A stretch of 64,000 bases of DNA from Gilvibacter sediminis (GTDB lineage Bacteria; Bacteroidota; Bacteroidia; Flavobacteriales; Flavobacteriaceae). Below the pieces are notes generated by a model, which ran no database searches, had not been told where the DNA came from, and saw only the letters and a program-made list of their open reading frames with translations. This document shows positions 25,436 to 33,744 of this stretch, piece after piece (position 1 is the stretch's first letter; each line of letters opens with the position of its first letter). The translations under genes and the position numbers were made by a program. Where the stretch lies: assembly GCF_028561565.1 (NCBI RefSeq), contig NZ_JAQQTE010000004.1, forward strand, positions 389,017-453,016. Direction: 5' to 3'.

Positions 25436-26749
25436 ATGGGTACATTTCAGATCGAGGGAGGCCATCGTCTCCAAGGTGAGATTCAACCACAAGGAGCTAA
25501 AAACGAAGCATTACAAATACTTTGCGCAGTCTTACTGACTCCAGATGAAGTTATCATTGAGAACATTCCCAACATTCGGGATGTCAACAAGCTCATTACC
25601 ATTCTGGGTAATCTCGGTGTAAAAATTCAAAAGTTGGGAGAAGGTCGATACGCTTTCAAGGCAGACGACGTAAATCTCAAATACCTGGAATCTGAACTCT
25701 TTAAAGAGGAGGGAAGTTCCCTTAGAGGTTCTATTATGATCGTTGGGCCACTCTTGGCTCGATTTGGAAAAGGATACATCCCAAGACCTGGTGGAGATAA
25801 GATCGGTCGTCGTAGACTGGATACTCACTTTGAAGGCTTTATTCGATTAGGAGCGAACTTCCGCTACAACAAAGAAGAGCGCTTTTACGGTGTAGAAGCT
25901 CCGGACGGTTTAGAAGGAACTTATATGCTCTTAGATCAAGCCTCTGTAACCGGAACTGCCAATATTGTCATGGCTGCGGTTTTGGCCAAAGGCACCACAA
26001 CGATCTACAATGCGGCTTGCGAACCCTATTTACAACAGCTCTGCAAGATGCTTAACGCCATGGGCGCTAAGATCAGCGGAGTAGGTTCAAACCTCTTGGT
26101 CATTGAAGGCGTGGAGTCCTTAGGTGGCTGTACGCATCGTATTTTGCCAGATATGATCGAGATTGGATCTTGGATCGGGTTGGCGGCAATGACGCGTTCA
26201 GAGATCACCATTAAAAATGTGAGTTGGGAAAATTTGGGATTGATCCCAGATACCTTCCGCAAATTGGGAATCAAACTAGAGAAGAAGGGAGATGATATTT
26301 ATATTCCTTCTCAAGAATCTTATGAGATCCAAGGATATATTGACGGATCTATCTTAACAGTTGCTGATGCACCTTGGCCAGGATTCACTCCAGACCTTTT
26401 GAGTATTGTCTTGGTGGTTTGTACCCAGGCCAAAGGTTCCGTGCTCATTCATCAAAAGATGTTTGAATCGCGTTTGTTCTTTGTGGATAAACTTATTGAT
26501 ATGGGAGCCAAGATCATTCTTTGTGATCCGCATCGCGCCACGGTGATTGGACATGATTTTCAATCAAGCCTCAAGGCGACAACCATGGTATCTCCTGATA
26601 TACGCGCGGGAATCTCCTTATTGATTGCAGCACTGTCTGCCAAAGGTACCAGTACCATCAATAATATTGAGCAGATCGACCGTGGTTATGAACGTATCGA
26701 TGAGCGCTTAAGAGCAATTGGAGCAAAGATTACGCGCCTGAACTCTTAG
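25436..26749 (+). CDS. murA: UDP-N-acetylglucosamine 1-carboxyvinyltransferase with Asp in place of active-site Cys
   Basis: First committed enzyme of peptidoglycan synthesis: transfers enolpyruvate from PEP to UDP-GlcNAc. The 437-aa protein is full length with QGAKNEALQILCAVLL (residues 19-34, PEP-binding Lys-Asn), GSSLRGSIMIVGPLLARFG, and the catalytic loop PRPGGDKIGRRRLDTHF. In E. coli this loop has PGGCAIG; here residue 121 is Asp (codon 25796-25798). Cys-to-Asp at this site is known to keep activity and to confer fosfomycin insensitivity (Mycobacterium, Chlamydia). Later landmarks: PDMIEIGSWIGLAAMT and DIRAGISLLIAALSAKG. Its last 20 bases overlap the 3' end of the convergent gene. Confidence 0.97.
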   Translation: MGTFQIEGGHRLQGEIQPQGAKNEALQILCAVLLTPDEVIIENIPNIRDVNKLITILGNLGVKIQKLGEGRYAFKADDVNLKYLESELFKEEGSSLRGSIMIVGPLLARFGKGYIPRPGGDKIGRRRLDTHFEGFIRLGANFRYNKEERFYGVEAPDGLEGTYMLLDQASVTGTANIVMAAVLAKGTTTIYNAACEPYLQQLCKMLNAMGAKISGVGSNLLVIEGVESLGGCTHRILPDMIEIGSWIGLAAMTRSEITIKNVSWENLGLIPDTFRKLGIKLEKKGDDIYIPSQESYEIQGYIDGSILTVADAPWPGFTPDLLSIVLVVCTQAKGSVLIHQKMFESRLFFVDKLIDMGAKIILCDPHRATVIGHDFQSSLKATTMVSPDIRAGISLLIAALSAKGTSTINNIEQIDRGYERIDERLRAIGAKITRLNS

Positions 26750-27341
26750 CCTGTGAGCTAGACTGTTGCTTACGATTTTTATTGATCTCGTCTTGTAGTT
26801 TTCTACGGATCTGTTGTTCGCGTTCTAAGCTGCGCTGTCTGTGGCTTTCGTATTCGTCTTCTACTTCTTGAAGTTTTACACGAGAGGCCTTGGTCTCTGC
26901 ATTACTGCTTTTAAAGCGGAAGATAAAGATCAACAACAAAAATAGCAGACCTCCAATGATACTCCACATTATGGTGTTGTAAGTACCTTTGCTTGTTTGA
27001 CTGCCCAAAAAGCTCATATTATCTACGGCCTGTTGCGTATTACCAAGTTCGGCTTGCAGATTACTCAATTCTTGCTGCAATTGAGCAACCTGAGATTCAA
27101 GATCTCCGACTGTAGTTTTTAATGCAGTTACTTCTGCCTTATAAGAAGCAACCGTGTCGCTTACCGCTTTTTTAAGATTGTCAAGTTTATAACGCTTTAC
27201 AACTTTGTAATCTTCATAACGATTGGACTTATCAATCACATCGACAAAATGTTCGTCGAGTGTTTTAACAGACTGCTGCGCAAAAGCGGGGGAGCTGGCC
27301 AGCAGAGCAATAAAAACGAAAAATTTCAATACAGGATTCAT
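26730..27341 (-). CDS. Secretory/membrane coiled-coil protein
   Basis: Hypothetical protein of 203 aa. Signal peptide (residues 1-22, FAQ end), a helical region with a long coiled coil (TALKTTVGDLESQVAQLQQEL and on, about 70-105), one membrane helix (about 122-145, IMWSIIGGLLFLLLIFIF), then a second charged helical region (EVEDEYESHRQRSLEREQQI) and a basic, Gln/Ser-rich tail. Related flavobacterial proteins are sometimes labelled tRNA (guanine-N1)-methyltransferase, for which nothing here gives support. Start ATG 27341 is chosen over an upstream non-ATG start because it precedes the signal peptide. It converges on murA with a 20-base overlap. Confidence 0.82.
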   Translation of the reverse strand: MNPVLKFFVFIALLASSPAFAQQSVKTLDEHFVDVIDKSNRYEDYKVVKRYKLDNLKKAVSDTVASYKAEVTALKTTVGDLESQVAQLQQELSNLQAELGNTQQAVDNMSFLGSQTSKGTYNTIMWSIIGGLLFLLLIFIFRFKSSNAETKASRVKLQEVEDEYESHRQRSLEREQQIRRKLQDEINKNRKQQSSSQAKSSGA

Positions 27342-27443
27342 GTGTGCTAGTTTTCTAACGAGGTAAATGTACACCTTGAACGCATAAAAGAAGCCTCGAA
27401 GCGCTTAAAATTTGTATTAAATCGACGAATAGGCGGTTTTGCC

Positions 27444-27680
27444 TTATGCCGATTGAGGTTGAGTTTCCTTTATACTACAACTCAAGGCTCCAGACGGACA
27501 GCGTCTGACCTGTTTGACAATTTGCTGCAAGGGCGCGCCCTCAAGATCGATCCACGGAATTACTGAAGTTCTAAATACCGAGGAAAGCTCTCTAGCGCAT
27601 CGCTCTGCGTTGATACATTTTTTGGGCTCAAAGGTGACGGTCAAGTCACTACTGGAGTACTGGTGCAATGGGGCATTCAT
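27444..27680 (-). CDS. Divergent 4Fe-4S mono-cluster protein (Fer4_19)
   Basis: Small 78-aa iron-sulfur protein. Cysteines at residues 22, 28, 61 and 68 in KKCINAERCARELSSVF and RRCPSGALSC match the divergent single-cluster ferredoxin family (Fer4_19); the RCPSGAL piece is diagnostic. Likely a small electron carrier or cluster-binding accessory protein in the cytoplasm. No redox partner gene is adjacent. Confidence 0.88.
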   Translation of the reverse strand: MNAPLHQYSSSDLTVTFEPKKCINAERCARELSSVFRTSVIPWIDLEGAPLQQIVKQVRRCPSGALSCSIKETQPQSA

Positions 27681-27854
27681 AGGTTAAGATTTGCGGGGTT
27701 AGTAATTTATGGGGCGAATTACATCGTTAAATATACCAAAATAATCGATAAAATACCATGTGTATGGAAAATTCGCACAAATTTATGTTAAATGCAACCA
27801 TATAGTACTGAGCTATTTAAGGAAATCTTAACTAACTAAGGTTGAAGATTGAAT

Positions 27855-27862
27855 TAACTTCG
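27855..27862 (+). promoter_or_regulatory. Near-consensus -7 element for the DUF2911 gene
   Basis: TAACTTCG, one base off TAnnTTTG, 22 bases before ATG 27885. The same TAnnTTCG form is seen upstream of the TonB receptor gene (minus strand, 45014-45021) and of the DUF2520 gene (minus strand, 35898-35905). Confidence 0.45.
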
Positions 27863-27884
27863 CGATTACACTAAATTCATTAAC

Positions 27885-28727
27885 ATGAGAAACTATTTCT
27901 TTCTATTGGTACTTGCTCTTTCTGCTACAGCTTGGGGTCAAGTAAATACCCCTGCACCCAGTCCATTTCAAAAAGTGGAGCAGAAAGTCGGATTGACAGA
28001 TATTACTTTGGAATACTCCCGTCCAAGCATGAAGGGACGTAAAGTCTTCGGTGACCTTGTGCCTTACGGTCCAGTATGGAGAACAGGTGCAAACGCCAAC
28101 ACCAAAATCACATTCAGTTCTGCCGTTACTATCGGCGGAAAAACTCTTGAGCCTGGAACTTATGCGCTTTACAGCAAGCCAGGGGAGAAGAGCTGGGAGA
28201 TCATTTTCTATAGCGATGCTACCAATTGGGGAAACCCGCGTCAGTGGGACGAGTCTAAAGTTGCTGCATCCGTGAGTTCTCAGGTTTGGTCTATGGATAT
28301 GCCTGTAGAAACTTTCACAATCACTTTTGATGATCTTTCTAACAATTCAGTTAATCTGGGAATCATTTGGGAGAACACTTATGTGCGTGCAACCATTGAA
28401 GTACCTACTGATGACGCTGTAATGGCAAGCATTGACCGTACTATGGCTGGTCCAAGTGGAAACGATTACTATGCTGCTGCTGTTTATTACCTGCAAGAAG
28501 GCAAGAACATGAAGCAGGCCCAAGAATGGATAGACAAAGCGATCTCAATGCGCAAAGATCCTGCGTTTTGGATGTACCGCCAAAAGTCTTTGATCCACGC
28601 TAAAATGGGAGACAAGCAAGGTGCAATCGCCGCCGCTAAAACTTCTTTGGAATTGGCAGAGAAGGCTGGTAATAAAGATTATATCGCTTTAAACCAAAAA
28701 TCACTTAAAGAGTGGGGCGCTAAATAA
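27885..28727 (+). CDS. DUF2911 domain protein with C-terminal TPR-like helices
   Basis: Secreted or periplasmic protein of 280 aa. Signal peptide 1-18 (ATAWGQ), then a DUF2911 beta domain (about 25-180) with its characteristic EYSRPSMKGRKVFGDLVPYG, WRTGANANTKITFSS, LEPGTYALYSKPG and WGNPRQWDESKVA. The C-terminal part (about 190-280) forms a helical repeat of TPR type (YYLQEGKNMKQAQEWIDKAI, IHAKMGDKQGAIAAAKTSLELAEKAG). Function unknown. It is a single gene followed by a strong bidirectional terminator. Confidence 0.93.
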   Translation: MRNYFFLLVLALSATAWGQVNTPAPSPFQKVEQKVGLTDITLEYSRPSMKGRKVFGDLVPYGPVWRTGANANTKITFSSAVTIGGKTLEPGTYALYSKPGEKSWEIIFYSDATNWGNPRQWDESKVAASVSSQVWSMDMPVETFTITFDDLSNNSVNLGIIWENTYVRATIEVPTDDAVMASIDRTMAGPSGNDYYAAAVYYLQEGKNMKQAQEWIDKAISMRKDPAFWMYRQKSLIHAKMGDKQGAIAAAKTSLELAEKAGNKDYIALNQKSLKEWGAK

Positions 28728-28746
28728 GCACTGACTCTAACTTATT

Positions 28747-28775
28747 AAAAAGGCGTCTAAAACAGACGCCTTTTT
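28747..28775. terminator. Bidirectional terminator between DUF2911 and symporter genes
   Basis: Stem AGGCGTCT / AGACGCCT with loop AAAAC, with an A-run before and a T-run after, so it can end transcripts from both convergent genes. Confidence 0.9.
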
Positions 28776-30461
28776 TTATGCTTTCCGGTCAACGCTTTGA
28801 AACAGTATTGCGATGATCATGACTAGGGCACAACCTATTAAATTGAGCCAGAGGTAAGGAATTGCATCCCAGAACCACAAGGCAATGATAATGGCTTGGG
28901 TCAGTATTGCAGCAGCAAATACAGCCCGACTTTTCACGTGTTTGATAAAGAATGCCAGTAGAAAGATCCCCAAAACGTTCCCGTAGAAAATGGAACCAAT
29001 AATATTCACCAACTGAATCAGATTCTCAAAGAGGTTCGCTACACAGGCAATTAAAATGGCCAGAACACCCCAAAGGGCTGTAAACCATTTTGATTTTTGG
29101 ATATAGAACTTCTCGTCTCGTTCTACGGCTTGACTGCGTTTATAGATATCAATGGTGGTAGTCGTACCTAAGGCATTGAGTTCAGAGGCTGTGGAAGACA
29201 TGGCTGCAGATAGAATCACCGCCAACAACAACCCGATCAACCCTTTGGGTAGATTATTCAAAATGTAGTGAATAAAGACATAGTCCTTATCATTCACTGT
29301 GGCGTTTGGATCGACCTTTAAAATAAGTTCTTTTGCCTGTTCCCGCAGCTGCTTGTCCTGACCCTGCAAACTTTTCATTTGATTGATCAGTTCTTGGTTC
29401 TCGCTACTGCTAGAATTAGCGGCCATAGCATTTTGTACGGAGAACAATTCGGCTTCTACTAAACTGCGCTGGTTTTCAAGGGACTTGTATTGATCTGCAT
29501 ATGGGCTCTCCATGACTTCAGCCACATTGCTTGGATTAAAGTGCAAGGGCGCGCTGTTGTATTGGTAAAAGACAAAGACCATCACTCCAACCAATAAAAT
29601 AAAGAACTGCATGGGCACTTTTAGCAAGCCGTTGAACATAAGCCCAAGCTGACTCTGCTTTACAGATTGCCCGCTCAGATAGCGTTGTACTTGGCTTTGA
29701 TCGGTACCAAAATAAGAGAGCATCAAAAAGGTTCCACCAATGATCCCGCTCCAAACGGTATAGTTGTTTTCAAAATCAAAAGAGAAATCAAGGATGTCCA
29801 TTTTACCGCTAGCGCCGGCAATATCCAATGCTTTGGTAAAGGTTACCTCTTCTGGCAAGCCGTCTAAGATCAAATAGAATGCAATGAACATCCCAGCAAA
29901 GATCACGGCCATTTGTTGTTTTTGCGTTACGCTAACGGCTTTGGTGCCACCGGTTACGGTATAGATGATCACCAATACCCCAATAATGATATTGAGCATA
30001 TAAAGATCCCATCCCAAAACGGCAGAGAGAATAATGGCAGGAGCAAAAATGGTGATCCCGGCAGAAAGTCCACGCTGAATTAAAAATAAAAAGGCGGTCA
30101 ATACTCGGGTTTTTCCGTCAAACCGTTGTTCCAAGAACTCATAGGCTGTATATACCTTGAGCTTGTGGTATAAGGGAATAAAGACCATACAGATGATGAT
30201 CATGGCAATGGGCAAACCAAAATAGAATTGCACAAAGCCCATTCCGTCATGAAAAGCCTGTCCAGGAGTGGACAGGAAGGTGATGGCACTGGCCTGAGTG
30301 GCCATGACAGATATACCCACGGTCCACCATTTAGCAGAATTTCCTCCGCGCAAATAGTCAGATACTTTGCTGTGCTTACGTGTTTTCCATGCGCCGTAGA
30401 TCACAATAAAGAGTAAGGTCGTGGCTAGTACCAGCCAATCTTCTAGTTGTAAGCGATTCAT
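28776..30461 (-). CDS. Sodium:solute symporter (SSS family)
   Basis: Inner-membrane sodium-coupled transporter of 561 aa with about 13 helices, starting RLQLEDWLVLATTLLFI and carrying GGNSAKWWTVGISVMATQASAITFLS (residues about 40-65), the SSS unwound-helix region, plus YFGTDQSQVQRYLSG and the late AAMSSTASELNALGTTTTID sodium-site region. Between two helices is an extra hydrophilic insertion (about residues 315-395) with coiled-coil character (QRSLVEAELFSVQNAMAANS, QMKSLQGQDKQLREQAKELI), longer than in typical sugar symporters. It is the last gene of an operon with a secreted PIG-L deacetylase; the ATGA overlap with the 34-aa peptide gene indicates coupling. Substrate may be a sugar or amino sugar, by context only. 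Confidence 0.93.
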   Translation of the reverse strand: MNRLQLEDWLVLATTLLFIVIYGAWKTRKHSKVSDYLRGGNSAKWWTVGISVMATQASAITFLSTPGQAFHDGMGFVQFYFGLPIAMIIICMVFIPLYHKLKVYTAYEFLEQRFDGKTRVLTAFLFLIQRGLSAGITIFAPAIILSAVLGWDLYMLNIIIGVLVIIYTVTGGTKAVSVTQKQQMAVIFAGMFIAFYLILDGLPEEVTFTKALDIAGASGKMDILDFSFDFENNYTVWSGIIGGTFLMLSYFGTDQSQVQRYLSGQSVKQSQLGLMFNGLLKVPMQFFILLVGVMVFVFYQYNSAPLHFNPSNVAEVMESPYADQYKSLENQRSLVEAELFSVQNAMAANSSSSENQELINQMKSLQGQDKQLREQAKELILKVDPNATVNDKDYVFIHYILNNLPKGLIGLLLAVILSAAMSSTASELNALGTTTTIDIYKRSQAVERDEKFYIQKSKWFTALWGVLAILIACVANLFENLIQLVNIIGSIFYGNVLGIFLLAFFIKHVKSRAVFAAAILTQAIIIALWFWDAIPYLWLNLIGCALVMIIAILFQSVDRKA

Positions 30462-30562
30462 TGGCTGAACTGATTCATGAGTAAATAGAACAAGATTCCA
30501 TAGGCTAGATTAGCCACTAGGATCAAGGTATACCACTTATTCCAATGTTTGGGCGCTTTCAT
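30458..30562 (-). CDS. 34-aa single-helix membrane peptide coupled to the symporter
   Basis: Short frame encoding MKAPKHWNKWYTLILVANLA followed by YGILFYLLMNQFSQ: a basic N-terminus then one hydrophobic helix (about residues 11-29). Its ATG overlaps the PIG-L stop codon (TAATG) and its TGA overlaps the symporter ATG (ATGA), so it fills the gap between the two genes exactly. Such perfect fit, the positive-inside topology and the analogous small subunits known for some sodium:solute symporters support a real gene, possibly a symporter accessory subunit. Too short for standard gene callers. Confidence 0.75.
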   Translation of the reverse strand: MKAPKHWNKWYTLILVANLAYGILFYLLMNQFSQ

Positions 30563-33066
30563 TATTTCCCTATGGATAACAGATTTGCAAACAAACGATA
30601 AGCACCGGGTACACCTGCGGGCAGTTCTCTAAAGAAACTCAACCCGGTGTAGATATAATGTCCTTTTCCGTGTTTGGCAACCAGTAAACTACCTTGTGAC
30701 GGGCTGCTGGCTTGTTTGTCCTGCATTTGCAGTATGGCTTCATATTTGGAATCCCAGCTGCTCGGGAAGTACAGTCCGCGTTCTTGAACCCACCCTTCAA
30801 AATCTGCAGCGGTGATCTTGTTTGGACTGTTAAGCAAAGGATGCTCTGGTTTTAGTAGTGTAACCGGAGCGTATTCGTCAGTAACACGTTCTCTGGAAAG
30901 TTGCAAGGGGTAAGGAGCAAAATCGTCCGTAACCAAACCTCGGCTTGTATTGTATTGGACAATGACATTCCCACCATTGGCTACATATTGAGAAACGACG
31001 TCTTTCTTGAATTGCAATTCTTTTACGGTATTGTAAGCGCGAACACCAAAGACCAAGGCGTCAAAACCGGCCAATTTAGTTGCTGTGAGTTCTTCTGGTG
31101 CTAGGGTGGTCACTTGATATCCGATCTGCTCCAAACTCTCGGGAATGGCGTCTCCAGCTCCTTTTACATAAGCGATCAGTTCGCCGCGTTTGTCAATTGG
31201 AATACGAGCTACCTTAGCCTGAGAAGGCATCAGTACGTTTTGATACGGAATATGCGGATAATCGATCTGAATCAATTCTTGCGTAAAGGCTTGCCCATTC
31301 AGCATCACTACTGGTGCAATGTAGCCTTCACTTTGATTGTTAGGCGGTGTTACTTGAAAATTAAAGCGTTGTTTCTCACCTTGGTTCTTTAAGCTGAAGT
31401 CAATAGTGGCCGGACTTACTTTCCAACCTTCTGGAACATTGAGCTTGAGCGTGGCGGAGACTCCGTCTTTTCCAGCACGAACTACCACTGGAATTGTTCT
31501 GCTTTTGGTGTCTGCAAAGATGATCACCTTTTCTTCTATGGCAGTTGTCACTTCTGGCAGTACATCAAAAGGACGATAAACCTCACCATCTACAGGGTCA
31601 TTGAACTTATACACAATATTGCGGTAGGCCGTCATGTTCACGCCATTAATGCTCAAATTGAACATTACGGGAAAGCGTTGTGGAGCTCTAGGCAGCCCTA
31701 CATAGTCTTCATTGCTTACCTTGTACATTCCCAGCGTCCCCGGTTCTTTTAACCAGTAGGGCGCTGTATATTCTTGAAGTGGACTAAAGGTACCACTCAC
31801 ACTTTCTGCGGAGTATCCTTGGTTGGCACCGAGGGGCATAGCCGCAAACATATCCGGAAACTTCACCACTGATGAAGAAACACTGTTGAGTTTCACATTC
31901 AAGTTGGATCGGTTAATGGCCTCTATGCGCACCGTTGGATTGCTGTCAAAAGTGGCTTCTTGCTGATTGGAGACGGCTTCCAGAAAAATCCCACTGCAAT
32001 CCAGAATGATCTGTTTTAGCGCATTGAGCTTAATGGTCTTCCAGTGGCTCTCAGGGAGTTTTTCCAAAAGCTTGTACGCCTCTAAAAGTTGGGGCACATT
32101 GGCCGAAGGGTCTTGAAAATTGAAGTTTTTCGTAACCTCAGAGATGATTGCGCCAACAGCGGCGCCACCTTCTAGTCGCGACCAGGAGGTATCTACACCT
32201 TCAAAGAGATTGTCTTTGTTTTCTGGAAAATCTCCTTTAATGAATTCTAGCCACTCGGTTTGTGCGCCACGGCTACCAGTACTTCCAAAACCTTGTGATT
32301 TGTGCATGCTACGGCTTAAGGCCGCGATCTCTCCGTTAGACAGACCAGTAGAAGGGAAGTAGTTTCCGGTTTCTACAGAAAGTAAATTCGTTTTGTCTGC
32401 TTGAGCAAACTTCTCTCGACTTCCATAAAACCACCAGCTGGTGTTAAAGAACAAGCGTTTTGGTTGCCACACGCCGTATTTTTGAGCAGACTCTGGGAAC
32501 GCGTTTGGATCTCCGGCAAGATCAAAGGCTTCAACACTTAACATGGCAGAAGAAGTGTGGTGTCCGTGGGTGGTGCCTGGAGTACGGTGATTGAATCGGT
32601 TCACCATAATATCTGGTTTGAATCTTCTGATATTCATCACCACATCGCGGAGAACTTCTTCTTTATTCCAGATCGCTAGCGTTTCATCAGGGTGCTTGGA
32701 ATATCCAAAATCATTAGCGCGCGTAAAGTATTGGCTACCGCCGTCTGTAGCGCGAGCAGCGAGCAATTCTTGCGTTCTAATCACTCCTAGAAGTTCACGG
32801 ATCTCTGGCCCGATAAGATTTTGTCCACCATCGCCTCTTGTTAAGGAGAGGTAGGCAGTTCTGGCTTTGACATCATTGGCCAAATAGGAGATCAATCGGG
32901 TGTTCTCATCATCCGGATGGGCTGCAACATAAAGCGCAGTTCCAAAGAAGCTCAGCTTTCTGAGGTCTTCATAAATTTCTGAGGAGGTTGGTTTTTCTGG
33001 TTTTTGGCCCCAGCCGAGAAGGGGAAGCCCAAGGGCGAGCAGCAGTAAAAAGCCTTTTAAACGCAT
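30562..33066 (-). CDS. Secreted PIG-L family deacetylase (large form)
   Basis: Predicted periplasmic or secreted zinc-dependent N-deacetylase of 834 aa. Signal peptide 1-20 (LLGWGQ). The LmbE/PIG-L domain (about 35-280) has the zinc motif VAAHPDDENTRL (His50, Asp52-Asp53), the SLTRGDGGQNLIG substrate loop, and the second zinc His in GTTHGHHTSSA. The remaining 500 residues are beta-rich domains and a C-terminal GATase-like region (ESLEQIGYQVTTL ... ALVFGVRAYNT ... GNVIVQYNTS). Start ATG 33066; an upstream TTG in frame lies inside the promoter -7 box. Family members remove N-acetyl groups from GlcNAc-like sugars. First gene of an operon with the membrane peptide and SSS symporter. Confidence 0.92.
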   Translation of the reverse strand: MRLKGFLLLLALGLPLLGWGQKPEKPTSSEIYEDLRKLSFFGTALYVAAHPDDENTRLISYLANDVKARTAYLSLTRGDGGQNLIGPEIRELLGVIRTQELLAARATDGGSQYFTRANDFGYSKHPDETLAIWNKEEVLRDVVMNIRRFKPDIMVNRFNHRTPGTTHGHHTSSAMLSVEAFDLAGDPNAFPESAQKYGVWQPKRLFFNTSWWFYGSREKFAQADKTNLLSVETGNYFPSTGLSNGEIAALSRSMHKSQGFGSTGSRGAQTEWLEFIKGDFPENKDNLFEGVDTSWSRLEGGAAVGAIISEVTKNFNFQDPSANVPQLLEAYKLLEKLPESHWKTIKLNALKQIILDCSGIFLEAVSNQQEATFDSNPTVRIEAINRSNLNVKLNSVSSSVVKFPDMFAAMPLGANQGYSAESVSGTFSPLQEYTAPYWLKEPGTLGMYKVSNEDYVGLPRAPQRFPVMFNLSINGVNMTAYRNIVYKFNDPVDGEVYRPFDVLPEVTTAIEEKVIIFADTKSRTIPVVVRAGKDGVSATLKLNVPEGWKVSPATIDFSLKNQGEKQRFNFQVTPPNNQSEGYIAPVVMLNGQAFTQELIQIDYPHIPYQNVLMPSQAKVARIPIDKRGELIAYVKGAGDAIPESLEQIGYQVTTLAPEELTATKLAGFDALVFGVRAYNTVKELQFKKDVVSQYVANGGNVIVQYNTSRGLVTDDFAPYPLQLSRERVTDEYAPVTLLKPEHPLLNSPNKITAADFEGWVQERGLYFPSSWDSKYEAILQMQDKQASSPSQGSLLVAKHGKGHYIYTGLSFFRELPAGVPGAYRLFANLLSIGK

Positions 33067-33090
33067 GGGTGGTAATTGGAATGGTTTGCT

Positions 33091-33098
33091 CAAATATA
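33091..33098 (-). promoter_or_regulatory. -7 promoter element for the PIG-L/symporter operon
   Basis: Reads TATATTTG on the minus strand, exact TAnnTTTG match, giving a leader of only about 18 bases to ATG 33066. Confidence 0.65.
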
Positions 33099-33144
33099 GC
33101 CAAATTCAATCCCCTGCTTCAGGCTGTTAGGGCTTCTTTAACAT

Positions 33145-33744
33145 TTATTCCGACTGACTATTTACAATTTCACTCAGGCCTTGGTAAACCAAATGTGTGG
33201 GCAAACCCATCACCGTAAAGAAAGAACCTTCAATTCGCGGTACGGCTACATAGCCCAACCACTCCTGTATTCCGTAGCTTCCTGCCTTATCATAAGGTTT
33301 GTGCGTGTCTATATAGTAAGCGATCTGCTCTTGGCTCAGCTCATCAAACCATACCTTCACCTTGTCATGCATGATCAGTTGCTTAGAAGTAGTAGTGATG
33401 CAGATGGAGGTAATGACCTCGTGATAATTTCCAGACAGCGCTGTGAGCATGGCAATGGCTTCATCACGATTGGCAGCTTTTTCTAGAGGTTTTCCTTGAA
33501 GCCAAACGATGGTGTCACTGGTTACTAGTATATCTTTTTCCTTAAGATCATCAAATGGTGTTGCCTTCAATTTGGCCAAATAGTTGGTGATCTCTTCTTC
33601 TTTTAGGGAGTCTGAGTAGACTTCCTCCACCGGGCGAATATCCAAGACAAAGTCAAACCCCATCCCTTTGAAGAAATTCTGTCTGCGCGGTGAGGCAGAG
33701 GATAGGATCAGTCTAAAGTCTTTTAATTGGTCTTCTAGCAACAT
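33145..33744 (-). CDS. maf: Maf-like nucleoside triphosphate pyrophosphatase
   Basis: Cytoplasmic house-cleaning pyrophosphatase of 199 aa acting on non-canonical or modified nucleotides. Family motifs: LILSSASPRRQNFFKGMGFDF (residues 12-32), VTSDTIVWLQGKPLEKA (about 70-86), ALSGNYHEVITSICI and YDKAGSYGIQEWLG (about 152-165), with the general base Asp in SDTIV. Last gene of the overlapping DUF2520-kdsC-ubiA-maf operon; its ATG overlaps the upstream stop by one base. Confidence 0.95.
   Translation of the reverse strand: MLLEDQLKDFRLILSSASPRRQNFFKGMGFDFVLDIRPVEEVYSDSLKEEEITNYLAKLKATPFDDLKEKDILVTSDTIVWLQGKPLEKAANRDEAIAMLTALSGNYHEVITSICITTTSKQLIMHDKVKVWFDELSQEQIAYYIDTHKPYDKAGSYGIQEWLGYVAVPRIEGSFFTVMGLPTHLVYQGLSEIVNSQSE

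Noticed and set aside
27738-27758. ATCGATAAAATACCATGTG as another copy of the tandem operator
   Set aside because: Single unit with an insertion in the A-run and upstream of an unrelated DUF2911 gene; too weak to list as a site.
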